Below, in pieces: positions 26,519 to 34,586 of a stretch of 64,000 nt of DNA. The stretch spans positions 97,754 through 161,753 of the forward strand of contig NZ_CAJHAD010000005.1 of NCBI RefSeq assembly GCF_904846285.1, written 5' to 3'. This stretch comes from Psychrobacter immobilis (GTDB taxonomy: Bacteria > Pseudomonadota > Gammaproteobacteria > Pseudomonadales > Moraxellaceae). Below the pieces are notes generated by a model. That model searched no databases and was not told the DNA's origin. It saw only the letters and a program-made list of their open reading frames with translations. Within the stretch, counting starts at the first letter, position 1. The number at the start of each line of letters is the position of its first letter. The translations under genes were made by a program, and so were the position numbers.

Positions 26519-26975
26519 AGGGTTATCACTTTTTATCGAGTAATAGCAAATTGCTTTGTCTATAAGCGCGTGATGTCGCGCGTCAAAGCGGTTATCGCGT
26601 CTGTAGGATTTTATAGTGAGCCAATATCAGTATGGCGACTACCTACGAATTCACGTCTAACAAAACCACTTGCAATAGATACAAAAAATAATAGTTGCTT
26701 ACTATAACACAAAATAAGTTTTTGCCATATCTGAATGCGTGCACGCGCAGTCAAAAGGCCTTTTAATTTGTAAAAAAGCTCAATGAAATCAAGATAGTAA
26801 TAAAATAAGGGTGATTAAGCGGCTTATAACGGCGAGGTTTCCCCCTTTATCTTTGCATTAAAAATAAGTAAAAGATACCGCTAGAAATGCTATCAAATGA
26901 AATTGGTTCAGGTGAAAAAAATCCCATCAAGGAGGATGGGATTTAAGGTATTTACATTTAACTTAAAGCATTTTA
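26519..26975. other. 457-nt gap before the transglycosylase gene
   Basis: Apart from the lrgB terminator at 26914-26944 and the unmapped promoter of the minus-strand transglycosylase gene, I see no ORF or RNA gene here. Confidence 0.4.
26914..26944 (-). terminator. Terminator after lrgB
   Basis: On the minus strand AAATCCCATC, loop CTCCTT, GATGGGATTTTTTT forms a perfect stem with a T-run, about 30 nt after the lrgB stop. Confidence 0.9.
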
Positions 26976-27662
26976 TTAGGATAACGCACTGATAAAAATA
27001 GGCACCCAAACAGCGGTAACCAACCCGTTGACTGCTAAGCCAAAGGCGGCATAGCGTCCAGCCGTATGACTGATTTGCCACGCTTCTACGGTGCCAAATG
27101 CATGCGCTGCTAAACCAAGGGCTAAACCTTTTGCGCGGTCATCATCAATACCGCGAAATAAGAAGCGCGCTAACGTACCACCAATAAGCCCTGAAACAAT
27201 AATAATCAAGTTTGCCATCGCCAGTGGCGCTTTAATCAAATCAGCGACGCTTAGACCAATCGGTGTGGTCACTGAACGGGTAGCAAATGCCAAAATAGTC
27301 TCATTACTGAGTGAAAATAGATAGGCTAACGACATGGGTAGCAAGGCACCAACTACGCTGGCTAGCGCCACAATCATGGTGAGCTTTTTGACTGGCAAGC
27401 CTTTAAAATTCATCGCTGCCAATGGTACGGCCAATAATACCGTCACATAACCTAATAAATGGTCAAATACGGGTTTTGCCACGCTGTAATAATTATTGTA
27501 ATCCCATTGCAAAATAAACAAAAACAGCAGTACCAATGCCAATGCGGTGATGACCATCGGTAACCACGATAGCTTGCGCGCAAGGACGCGGGCAGTGATG
27601 TGGGCTGCCAAGGTTAATAATATTGCAGCAAGGGTTGCGATAAATACACTATTAAAACTCAT
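26976..27662 (-). CDS. lrgB: LrgB/CidB-family membrane protein
   Basis: This 228-aa inner-membrane protein has about six or seven hydrophobic segments and the LrgB signatures SVTTPIGLSVAD and LALGLAAHAFGTVEAW. LrgB works with the holin-like LrgA partner; the pair is linked to control of murein hydrolase export, cell lysis or overflow metabolite movement in other bacteria. It sits 22 nt after the LrgA-family gene, clearly one operon. The AGGAACAAGG stretch before the ATG serves as ribosome binding site. No LytSR- or CidR-type regulator gene is adjacent. Confidence 0.9.
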   Translation of the reverse strand: MSFNSVFIATLAAILLTLAAHITARVLARKLSWLPMVITALALVLLFLFILQWDYNNYYSVAKPVFDHLLGYVTVLLAVPLAAMNFKGLPVKKLTMIVALASVVGALLPMSLAYLFSLSNETILAFATRSVTTPIGLSVADLIKAPLAMANLIIIVSGLIGGTLARFLFRGIDDDRAKGLALGLAAHAFGTVEAWQISHTAGRYAAFGLAVNGLVTAVWVPIFISALS

Positions 27663-27684
27663 AACGTTGCCTTGTTCCTACAGC

Positions 27685-28131
27685 TTAATGCTGTCCCTTG
27701 TGCTTGTTGGTCGTATTCGCATTGTCACTGTTATCTGTAGCGCCGCTATTATTAAGAGAGCGATTGGCAAGGATAGCCAGCCCCCAAAGCGGAATAAGCG
27801 TACTGATAATCATCGTCAGCATCACACCCCAAAACTCATCACCTAACGCAAATAGCAATAAGCCGGCTCCAGCAGAAACCGGCAAAAAGGCAAAACCACT
27901 ATCAACCAGTAACGTGTTGCTTGCTTGGGTTAGCCAGTGCGGTAGCCCTTTTACCAGTCGCCAAATAATCAAAATAACAAACATTGTTAGCAAACCAACG
28001 ATATTTGCGGCTTTTTCAATACCTGCCCATTGGCAAACAATGACGGCGGACTCACGAACCACCACCACCATGATCAGCGTCAATATTAACGCCATCCATA
28101 AGGGTATGTTGGAAGTAGAAGTGGAGTTCAT
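27685..28131 (-). CDS. lrgA: CidA/LrgA-family holin-like protein
   Basis: A 148-aa protein with four hydrophobic segments (about residues 11-30, 41-60, 72-95, 101-122). The AFLPVSAGAGLLLF segment, followed by the LRxxW-like and IISTLI regions, fits the CidA/LrgA family. These are small holin-like membrane proteins. An AGGA ribosome binding site lies 6 nt before the ATG. It is the first gene of the lrgA-lrgB pair. Whether it belongs to the Cid or Lrg side cannot be decided from sequence alone. Confidence 0.85.
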   Translation of the reverse strand: MNSTSTSNIPLWMALILTLIMVVVVRESAVIVCQWAGIEKAANIVGLLTMFVILIIWRLVKGLPHWLTQASNTLLVDSGFAFLPVSAGAGLLLFALGDEFWGVMLTMIISTLIPLWGLAILANRSLNNSGATDNSDNANTTNKHKGQH

Positions 28132-28485
28132 AAGTAATCCTAGCCAAGTCAGATATAGTTAGTCTTTAATAAAATTGATGCAGAAACGTACTGTTTATAT
28201 GAAAAATCCATAAGGCGTTAGTGATTAAGCTTATTAATAAATGTGGCGTTCAGTAGTTAACTAACGACAAGCACTGGTTAAATGTATTCAAACACACGCA
28301 TAGAGGCTGATTATATAGAGAGTGGGCAAACTAATAAAGCCTAAGCGCGGATTGCAGCTATTAAGCTGTTTCTAAATATCTCGTATAATAAATGTTAAGC
28401 GCTATAAATATAAAAAGGACGCCATCGTTTGATAGCGTCCTTTTATTAAATACCATGTAGATTACATAATATAAGAAGTGTTTAT
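28132..28485. other. 354-nt gap between hflX and lrgA
   Basis: Holds the hflX terminator (28412-28446) and presumably the lrgA promoter on the minus strand. Nothing else is recognisable. Confidence 0.4.
28412..28446 (-). terminator. Terminator after hflX
   Basis: AAAAAGGACGC and GCGTCCTTTTT form a stem extended by ATC/GAT with one mismatch, 40 nt after the hflX stop. Confidence 0.9.
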
Positions 28486-29931
28486 TTAACTTTTCGAATC
28501 AGATTCTTCTGTCGCAGAATTTAACGCTTCAAATTCAGCAAAGGCGTTCTCTTCTTCTGCCGTTAGAGACGCTTCTTCATGATGACTGTCATCTTCATCA
28601 ATCTGCTCAAACTCTTCAAGTATCGGCATCAGCAATGTTGCTTGTGCCAACGGCAAGACATCTAATGGTTTTAAATTGGCTTGCCCCAATAGCTGCTTGA
28701 GCCTATCACTTGGCAGGCGAATGGTTAAGCATTCATGACCATTGTCATCATAGCTCTCTTCCTGAATAACGCCCAACTCATATAAGGAGTTTTTTAACTG
28801 ACCGGCATTATAAGGTAGCGTTAATTCAAACGTCGTCAGTGTGCCAGTCAGTAACTGCTGGACGGCTAATGACAGCTCTTCCATACCTAGGTTTTTACTA
28901 GAAGAAACATATACACGGTTAGGCTGACCTTCTTTAGCATAGCCAATGTGTGCAGGCTCATCGGTCAAATCAATCTTATTATAAACGTTGAGCACTGGCA
29001 CATCGTTATCAATTTCAGCTAAGACAGCTTTAACCGCCTCGATTTGCTCGTGCATATCTTCACTAGAAGAGTCGATGACATGTAACAATAAGTCGGCTTC
29101 TAAGGTTTCCTCTAATGTCGCATGAAACGACTCAACCAGCTCATGTGGTAGATGACGGACAAAACCTACGGTATCAACCAGTACCACGCGTCCAACCCCT
29201 TGCCAATCTAAACGGCGCAGGGTAGGGTCGAGCGTGGCAAACAGTTTATCTGCCGCGTAAATATTTTCATCAACCAAGCGATTGAACAGTGTTGATTTAC
29301 CAGCATTGGTATAACCAACGAGTGAAATAGTCGGTACGTCTGATTTTTGGCGGCGTGCTCGACCTTGTGCGCGTGTCTGTCTGACTTTCTCGATTCTACT
29401 TTTAAGCTGAGTCACACGTACTTGTAGTAAGCGACGATCGGTCTCAAGCTGGGTTTCGCCGGGTCCACGTAAACCAATACCGCCTTTTTGGCGCTCCAAA
29501 TGCGTCCAACCACGCACCAATCGCGTCGATAAATGATTTAACTGCGCAAGCTCAACCTGTAGCTTACCTTCGTAAGTACGGGCGCGCTGGGCAAAAATAT
29601 CTAAAATTAAGCCGGTGCGGTCAAGGACGCGGCATTGTACCAAAGCTTCAATATTACGCTCTTGTGATGGCGATAGATTGTGATTAAAAAGGACGATATC
29701 AGCGTCGTGTTCACGCACCAATTCTGCTATTTCTTGTGCTTTACCGCTACCAACAAAGTATTTGGCATCGGGACGTGCACGTGAGCCTGTGACGAGTGCT
29801 AAGCGATCGGCACCTGCCGAATCTGCAAGCAACTCAAATTCGTTCAGATCATCAGGATCTTGAATTTGGCGGATGTCTAAATGTACGATAATGGCGCGCT
29901 CGCCACCTTCATGTCTTTCAAAATATTCCAA
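28486..29931 (-). CDS. hflX: Ribosome-associated GTPase HflX
   Basis: HflX binds 50S subunits and splits stalled ribosomes under stress. The N-terminal HflX domain (NHNLSPSQERNIE, DRTGLILDIFAQRA and GPGETQLETDRR) is followed by the G domain with GYTNAGKSTLFNRL (G1), DTVGFVRHLP (G3) and NKID (G4). The C-terminal part (about residues 430-481) is a Glu/Asp-rich tail. Length 481 aa is slightly longer than E. coli HflX (426) because of that tail. The AGGTGA ribosome binding site lies upstream. In many gammaproteobacteria hflX follows hfq; hfq is not adjacent here. Confidence 0.96.
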   Translation of the reverse strand: MEYFERHEGGERAIIVHLDIRQIQDPDDLNEFELLADSAGADRLALVTGSRARPDAKYFVGSGKAQEIAELVREHDADIVLFNHNLSPSQERNIEALVQCRVLDRTGLILDIFAQRARTYEGKLQVELAQLNHLSTRLVRGWTHLERQKGGIGLRGPGETQLETDRRLLQVRVTQLKSRIEKVRQTRAQGRARRQKSDVPTISLVGYTNAGKSTLFNRLVDENIYAADKLFATLDPTLRRLDWQGVGRVVLVDTVGFVRHLPHELVESFHATLEETLEADLLLHVIDSSSEDMHEQIEAVKAVLAEIDNDVPVLNVYNKIDLTDEPAHIGYAKEGQPNRVYVSSSKNLGMEELSLAVQQLLTGTLTTFELTLPYNAGQLKNSLYELGVIQEESYDDNGHECLTIRLPSDRLKQLLGQANLKPLDVLPLAQATLLMPILEEFEQIDEDDSHHEEASLTAEEENAFAEFEALNSATEESDSKS

Positions 29932-30442
29932 AGAGTATCACCTATGTCATTAAGTAAATAGATGGCGGTTATCGATTTATTAACTGTCGATATAGCCTTC
30001 GTATGACCCTCTATATGTGGTCTTATCACTTGATATTAAAGCGTATTAACGCAATTAGCCATGCTTTTATGTTACAGGGTTTATTATTAAATATTCTAAT
30101 AATAAAAGTATGAGGATTGTTGAAAAGAGGTTATTAATGGCAAGGTTGGCATTTTTTAAATGCATTAATCTGTTAGGTAGTAACAGCAGTAAAAATGAAC
30201 TGTGTAAAAATGAGCTGATAGCTAATTATTGCAAAATATTAACAAAAGCCACTCATAACTCAGTGAACAATTAGTCACTGAGTAAATAAATTTTGTTATA
30301 CTCATGACGCTCGTTTAAGAGATATAATCATACGTTTTTTAAGCGTTAAGCGTTAAGCTTTTTAAGTAATAGGCTTTTTAATCACTAAGCTCTTTAATAA
30401 AGAATTTTTTAACCCATAAGTTTTTAACCACGAGGGATACAG
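29932..30442. other. 511-nt divergent region between hflX and plsC
   Basis: No ORF is convincing. It must hold the promoters for hflX (minus) and plsC (plus). The right end contains heptamer repeats GCGTTAA (around 30343-30356) and the five 15-16-bp repeats listed separately. Confidence 0.45.
30355..30432. repeat. Five tandem 15-16-bp repeats just before plsC
   Basis: Copies begin at 30355, 30371, 30387 (16 bp each), 30403 and 30418 (15 bp each). The shared core is AAGCTTTTTAA with variable following bases. The last copy ends immediately before the plsC ribosome binding site (GAGGGA). Confidence 0.8.
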
Positions 30443-31243
30443 ATGAGCCAATCTAAGTCAGGCTTTTCACTCAAACAGCAGTTAGGTCGCGGCAAACAAA
30501 TCGCTGGCATGACCACCACCATCGCTGGCGGCCTGCGCGCCGCCCAACGTATCGGTGCCTTTAAGCAGCCACCACGCGAAACACTGCCACGTTATATTCA
30601 AGCCTTTTGCCGAAAAATGGCAGGCTCTTTTGGCGTAAAAGTTGTGGCAGTCGAGCGTGTAGAGCAACACCACGGTTTATGGGTTTCCAATCATGTGTCA
30701 TGGATGGATATCCCCGTGGTTGGTACGGTGAGTCCAGCTTTTTTCTTATCGAAAGCCGAAATTGGCGATTGGCCGATATTTGGTAAGTTGGCGCATGCCG
30801 CAGGTACGGTATTTATCGAGCGTGGTTCCGGTGATGCTGGCACAGTCGCCGCCCAAATTGCCAATTTTTTAACCAAGGGCTTTTCGGTTATCTTCTTTCC
30901 AGAAGCAACGACGACTGATGGTAAAAAAATTAAGCGTATCCACGGCACTTTATTACAAGCGGCGATAGATGCTGATGTACCGGTGCGCCCGCTGGTGATT
31001 GCCTATGTAAATAAAGACGGCACTTTAAGTGAAGAGTTGCCTTACTACGGTAAGCTGACGATGAAAGATAGCCTAAAAAAAGTGCTTGATAGTAAAGACG
31101 TGACGGCTTTTGTCTTACCGCTTGAGCCAATAGATCCTAAAGGTTTGAATAAAAGCCAGCTCACCGATTTATTACAAGCGCATATGCAAGAAGGCTTGGC
31201 TGAATTACATTCGCGTGTCTTAACGAAAGCCGCTAAAGTATAA
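30443..31243 (+). CDS. plsC: 1-acyl-sn-glycerol-3-phosphate acyltransferase (PlsC family)
   Basis: PlsC-type enzymes acylate lysophosphatidic acid in phospholipid synthesis at the inner membrane. The catalytic NHxxxxD box is NHVSWMD (about residues 82-88), the glycerol-phosphate motif is FPEATTTDG (about 153-161), and VPVRPLVIAY is the third family motif. No clear transmembrane helix is seen in the first 50 residues, unlike E. coli PlsC, so it may be peripherally bound or use lyso-ornithine-lipid-type substrates (alternative). The GAGGGA ribosome binding site supports the ATG at 30443. Single gene, with a shared terminator. Confidence 0.87.
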   Translation: MSQSKSGFSLKQQLGRGKQIAGMTTTIAGGLRAAQRIGAFKQPPRETLPRYIQAFCRKMAGSFGVKVVAVERVEQHHGLWVSNHVSWMDIPVVGTVSPAFFLSKAEIGDWPIFGKLAHAAGTVFIERGSGDAGTVAAQIANFLTKGFSVIFFPEATTTDGKKIKRIHGTLLQAAIDADVPVRPLVIAYVNKDGTLSEELPYYGKLTMKDSLKKVLDSKDVTAFVLPLEPIDPKGLNKSQLTDLLQAHMQEGLAELHSRVLTKAAKV

Positions 31244-31310
31244 GCAAGTATAAAACTGTTTAAAATAGAGCCGCTTTAATAGAAAAAGTAGTAGCAGAAA
31301 AGTAGTCATA

Positions 31311-31359
31311 AAAAAGGCGCAAATCTTAGTAATTAATACTAACGATTTGCGCCTTTTTA
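31311..31359. terminator. Bidirectional terminator between plsC and tas
   Basis: AAAAAGGCGCAAATC pairs with GATTTGCGCCTTTTT, and an inner TTAGT/ACTAA stem extends it. It lies between convergent stops at 31243 and 31429. Confidence 0.92.
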
Positions 31360-31428
31360 TTTGCTATGCAAATACTGGCAGTTCAGTCTATTAAAACCTG
31401 AAAAGAATTAGAATTTTGCGACGTAACG

Positions 31429-32469
31429 TTATGGCGATGGATTAGGATGCTGGGTATGTACCGCCTCAATAGCTTTTAGGACGTCTGCGCTTAAGGTTAA
31501 GTTGATACTTTCGATATTCGATTGTAGCTGTTCAGTGGTGGTTGCTCCAATGATATTACTGGTGACAAACGAGCGTGAATTGACAAAGGCCAATGCCATT
31601 TGTGCCATATCCAAACCAGCATCGGCAGCAATTTTAGCGTATTGAGCGGTGGCGGCTTTAGCCTCTTCATTGGTATAGCGAGCAAAGCGGTCATACATTG
31701 TTAGGCGTGCGCCAGTAGGGCGTTTGCCATCAAGGTATTTACCAGACAGTACGCCAAAGCCAAGCGGCGAGTAGGCAAGTAGACCGACATTTTCACGATG
31801 AGCAATCTCTGCCATGCCCACTTCATATAAACGGTTGAGCAAACTATAAGGATTTTGTACCGTGATAGGCGCGATTAAGCCATTTTTATCTGCTTCCCAT
31901 AGATAGCGCATTAGACCCCAAGCGGTATCGTTTGACAGGCCATAAGCACGAATGCGGCCTTTTTTGATCTCGTCATTTAATGCTTGGATGGTTTCTAAAA
32001 AAGGCGTCAAATCATCTAGTGATTGCGCTGCCATCTCTTTGCTATAACCACGCTGACTAAAAAAGTTCGCTTGACGTTCAGGCCAATGCAGCTGATAAAT
32101 ATCGATATAATCAGTTTGCAAACGTTCAAGATTGCCATCGATAGCGCTGCTAATTTGCTCAGCGGTATAACGCGTCTGGCCATCTCGCAAAAAATCCATC
32201 GGTGACATTTTGCTGGCAAGAATGACCTTGTCGCGCTGTTTGCTTTTGTTAAACCACGTGCCCATAAAGCGTTCGGTATCGCCTTGCTTGTCTTTATCAG
32301 GCGGCGACGGATACATCTCAGCGGTATCCCAAAAGTTCACGCCTGCGTTAAGCGCCATGTCCATCTGGGCATGAGCATCGCTTTCACTATTTTGCTGTCC
32401 CCAGGTCATTGTTCCTAAGCAAATTTTTGAGACTTTTTCATTGAGTTGTGGCAGTGTCTGATATTGCAT
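31429..32469 (-). CDS. tas: NADP(H)-dependent aldo-keto reductase, Tas type
   Basis: The 346-aa protein closely resembles E. coli Tas in layout: LGTMTWGQQNSESDAHAQ, then DTAEMYPSPP, QLHWPERQ, TVQNPYSLLNRLYEVG and the end motif SINLTLSADVLKAIEAVH. The catalytic tetrad is visible: Asp and Tyr in DTAEMYP, Lys in LASK, His in QLHWP. Tas was found as a suppressor of tyrosine auxotrophy under starvation; the natural substrate is unknown. AAGGA precedes the ATG. The gene lies 40 nt after fkpB on the same strand with no terminator between, so they are probably cotranscribed. Confidence 0.9.
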   Translation of the reverse strand: MQYQTLPQLNEKVSKICLGTMTWGQQNSESDAHAQMDMALNAGVNFWDTAEMYPSPPDKDKQGDTERFMGTWFNKSKQRDKVILASKMSPMDFLRDGQTRYTAEQISSAIDGNLERLQTDYIDIYQLHWPERQANFFSQRGYSKEMAAQSLDDLTPFLETIQALNDEIKKGRIRAYGLSNDTAWGLMRYLWEADKNGLIAPITVQNPYSLLNRLYEVGMAEIAHRENVGLLAYSPLGFGVLSGKYLDGKRPTGARLTMYDRFARYTNEEAKAATAQYAKIAADAGLDMAQMALAFVNSRSFVTSNIIGATTTEQLQSNIESINLTLSADVLKAIEAVHTQHPNPSP

Positions 32470-32509
32470 TTGTTTATCCTTTTTATTTTAATATAGATTT
32501 ATTTTGATA

Positions 32510-33007
32510 CTACATCAGCTTGATACCTGTGACGCCCGGTGGGGTGACTTGGAATATCTTCACTTTAAAAAATACCGACTGTCCAGCAAGCGGATGGTTA
32601 AAATCGACTTCTACTTCATCGTCATTAATAGCGCTGATGGTACCGGGCAGGGTGTTTTTACCTTTGTCTTCAAACTCGACCAGCATGCCGATTTCAGGAT
32701 TATCAGCGATCAGGGCAAATTGGGTACGACTAAAATGCTGGATGTTATCAGGGTTCCACTCGCCAAACGCTTGCTCAGGCTCAAGGTGAGCTGTGCGTGT
32801 ATCGCCAGCTCTTAGGTTCATCAGCACCTGCTCAAAACCCGGTAAAAAGCTCTCATCGCCAATCGTCAGCGTTACGGGCGCATCACGGTTAAAGGTTGAG
32901 TCAATCACTGTACCGTTTTCTAACGACACTTCGAAATGCAGCTTAACAAGGCTGCCGTGGGTGATACGAATGTCTTCGTTAGGAGTGATAAATTGAGAGT
33001 CGGTCAT
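32510..33007 (-). CDS. fkpB: FKBP-type peptidyl-prolyl isomerase FkpB/SlpA-like
   Basis: The 165-aa protein is a SlyD/FkpB-type FKBP: LVKLHFEVSLENGTVIDSTF starts the fold, LPGFEQVLMNLRAGD and LEPEQAFGEWNP follow, and DFNHPLAGQSVFFKVKI closes it. An IF (insert-in-flap) chaperone domain lies between about residues 70 and 130. It catalyses proline isomerisation and chaperoning in the cytoplasm. The start at ATG 33007 has an AGGTGG ribosome binding site 8 nt upstream; a GTG four codons earlier is less likely. In E. coli fkpB sits directly after ileS-lspA; here a plus-strand gene separates it from lspA. Confidence 0.92.
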   Translation of the reverse strand: MTDSQFITPNEDIRITHGSLVKLHFEVSLENGTVIDSTFNRDAPVTLTIGDESFLPGFEQVLMNLRAGDTRTAHLEPEQAFGEWNPDNIQHFSRTQFALIADNPEIGMLVEFEDKGKNTLPGTISAINDDEVEVDFNHPLAGQSVFFKVKIFQVTPPGVTGIKLM

Positions 33008-33103
33008 AGTAAAAGCCACCTATTGCGAGATTTAGAAAATAATTAAAAATATGGTTGAAACAATATCAGAAATGATAAGTCATATGGGATAAGTTGTAAG
33101 CCT

Positions 33104-33131
33104 AAATAGTGTAACGCAAATAGTGTAATAT
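33104..33131. repeat. Two tandem 14-bp repeats before the cold-shock/DUF1294 gene
   Basis: AAATAGTGTAACGC (33104) is followed by AAATAGTGTAATAT (33118). It lies 33-60 nt upstream of the start at 33164. Confidence 0.7.
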
Positions 33132-33163
33132 ATTTGACGAATCTAAAAGAGAGCGAAGTATTT

Positions 33164-33835
33164 ATGGCAAAACCGATGGCAAATAAACAACAAGGTCATA
33201 TTAAAAAATGGCAAGATGATAAAGGCTTTGGTTTTATCGAAACTGCTGCCGGCGAGTCGCTATTTTTTCATGTCAGCGCGTTTAAAGCCCAGCGTCGCCC
33301 CGAAGTTGGCGAGCAAGTAGTTTTTACAGTAGGGCAAGACAATCAGGGGCGCTTGCAAGCAAAGGATGTGCAAGAACTTAGCTTTGTGCAACAAAAAATG
33401 GCGCAAAAGAACAGTCAAATCCGCCAGCGAAATCATAAACGTAGCGCTCAAGCAGAATTTGAAGCAGGGCAGAAGAAGCGTTTATTCCTTGGAATTGGCT
33501 TTTATGCGGTTTTAGTTTTATTGACGGTCATGAATAAGCTAAGCTGGCTGGTACTTGCTTGGTATGCAGTATTAGGCATCATTACCTATGGCATGTATGC
33601 TAAAGACAAGGCCGCTGCCCAAAGTGGCGATTGGCGAACGCCTGAATCAACGCTACATCTGTTAAGTGCACTTGGAGGCTGGGTCGGTGCGATGGTGGCG
33701 CAAACCTACTTGCGGCATAAGTCACAAAAGCCTGAATTTCGTATCGCTTATTATTTAACCGTTATTATTAATTTGGCAGGGTTATTGTTTATATTAGCGG
33801 GTGGTGGTTTAGACGCTTTAAAAGGGTTGCTATAA
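33164..33835 (+). CDS. Cold-shock domain fused to DUF1294 membrane protein
   Basis: The 223-aa protein joins an N-terminal cold-shock (OB-fold) domain, GHIKKWQDDKGFGFIET...LFFHVSAF (about residues 10-75) with RNP-1-like KGFGFI, to a basic linker and a C-terminal DUF1294 domain. The C-terminal part has three or four hydrophobic helices (about 107-145 and 165-223), including SALGGWVGAMVAQTYLRHKSQK, typical of DUF1294. The likely role is single-stranded nucleic acid binding at the inner membrane, function unknown. The ATG at 33164 is chosen over an upstream TTG because the CSD starts soon after. It is on the opposite strand, inside the otherwise ileS-lspA-fkpB row. Confidence 0.88.
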   Translation: MAKPMANKQQGHIKKWQDDKGFGFIETAAGESLFFHVSAFKAQRRPEVGEQVVFTVGQDNQGRLQAKDVQELSFVQQKMAQKNSQIRQRNHKRSAQAEFEAGQKKRLFLGIGFYAVLVLLTVMNKLSWLVLAWYAVLGIITYGMYAKDKAAAQSGDWRTPESTLHLLSALGGWVGAMVAQTYLRHKSQKPEFRIAYYLTVIINLAGLLFILAGGGLDALKGLL

Positions 33836-33867
33836 CTTATAGGTTTTAGATTATAAAAATACAAGCC

Positions 33868-33904
33868 AAAAAAGGTGGATTACGAATACGTAATCCACCT
33901 TTTC
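33868..33904. terminator. Bidirectional terminator between the DUF1294 gene and lspA
   Basis: AAAAAAGGTGGATTACG and CGTAATCCACCTTTT form a perfect stem with an AATA loop, between convergent stops at 33835 and 33939. Confidence 0.92.
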
Positions 33905-33938
33905 TATTGATAGATAGAAATAATAATACTATTTTAAA

Positions 33939-34586
33939 TTAAGGCCGTGGCATTTCACGCTTCTTTTCTAAAAACAGCATATCAATGACAATCAGCGCCA
34001 CACCAATACAAATACCAACATCGGCAATGTTAAAAATTGGGTAATGCCAAACGTCGGCATAGTGCACATGAATAAAATCAATGACGTGACCATGCAGTAA
34101 GCGATCGATTAAATTACCAATGGCACCGCCAAGTACTAAGGCTAAACCCAATGATAACAGCTTAGCTTTACGTGGCGCTTTGATCAAATAGCCAATTAAA
34201 AACAGCGACATGATTAGAGCTAATCCAGCAAAAAACCACTTTTGCCAACCAGCTTGATCTGCCAAGAAGCTAAACGCCGCGCCGTAGTTATAAGCAAGCG
34301 TCCAATTCAAAAACGGCTCAATCACGGGTACTGGCTCGAGGAAATTAAGCTTGGTTTCAGCCAACCACTTCGTCCACTGGTCAATAATAATCACAACCAA
34401 CGATAGCAAGTACCACATAAATGCGCGACTGCCATTAGCGACCGTTTTTGGGGTCTTATTTAAACGACTCTTAGGCGTGGTTGAGCTGCCCGTGGTCGCA
34501 TGCGCAGGAGTAGGCGAATGGTAAACCTCAACCTGCGGCTGCTTATGTTCCGATGAGTCTGTCGGATTAGGTGTAGAATTAGGCAT
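33939..34586 (-). CDS. lspA: Prolipoprotein signal peptidase (signal peptidase II)
   Basis: LspA is the inner-membrane aspartic protease that cleaves lipoprotein signal peptides. The core has four TM helices: [16 protein letters not shown], a second after [12 protein letters not shown], then [17 protein letters not shown] and [18 protein letters not shown]. The catalytic aspartates lie in [15 protein letters not shown] and FNIADV. The ATG at 34586 has a GAGGTG ribosome binding site 7 nt upstream and overlaps the end of ileS by 8 nt, implying translational coupling. At 215 aa it is about 50 aa longer than usual, from a Ser/Thr/Pro-rich cytoplasmic N-terminal tail before TM1. Confidence 0.95.
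   Translation of the reverse strand: MPNSTPNPTDSSEHKQPQVEVYHSPTPAHATTGSSTTPKSRLNKTPKTVANGSRAFMWYLLSLVVIIIDQWTKWLAETKLNFLEPVPVIEPFLNWTLAYNYGAAFSFLADQAGWQKWFFAGLALIMSLFLIGYLIKAPRKAKLLSLGLALVLGGAIGNLIDRLLHGHVIDFIHVHYADVWHYPIFNIADVGICIGVALIVIDMLFLEKKREMPRP

Noticed and set aside
27698..28162. 154-codon open frame antisense to lrgA
   Set aside because: It mirrors the hydrophobic lrgA gene; lrgA itself has a good ribosome binding site and a family match.
30355..30432. CRISPR array
   Set aside because: The units are directly tandem with no unique spacers, and no cas genes are present.
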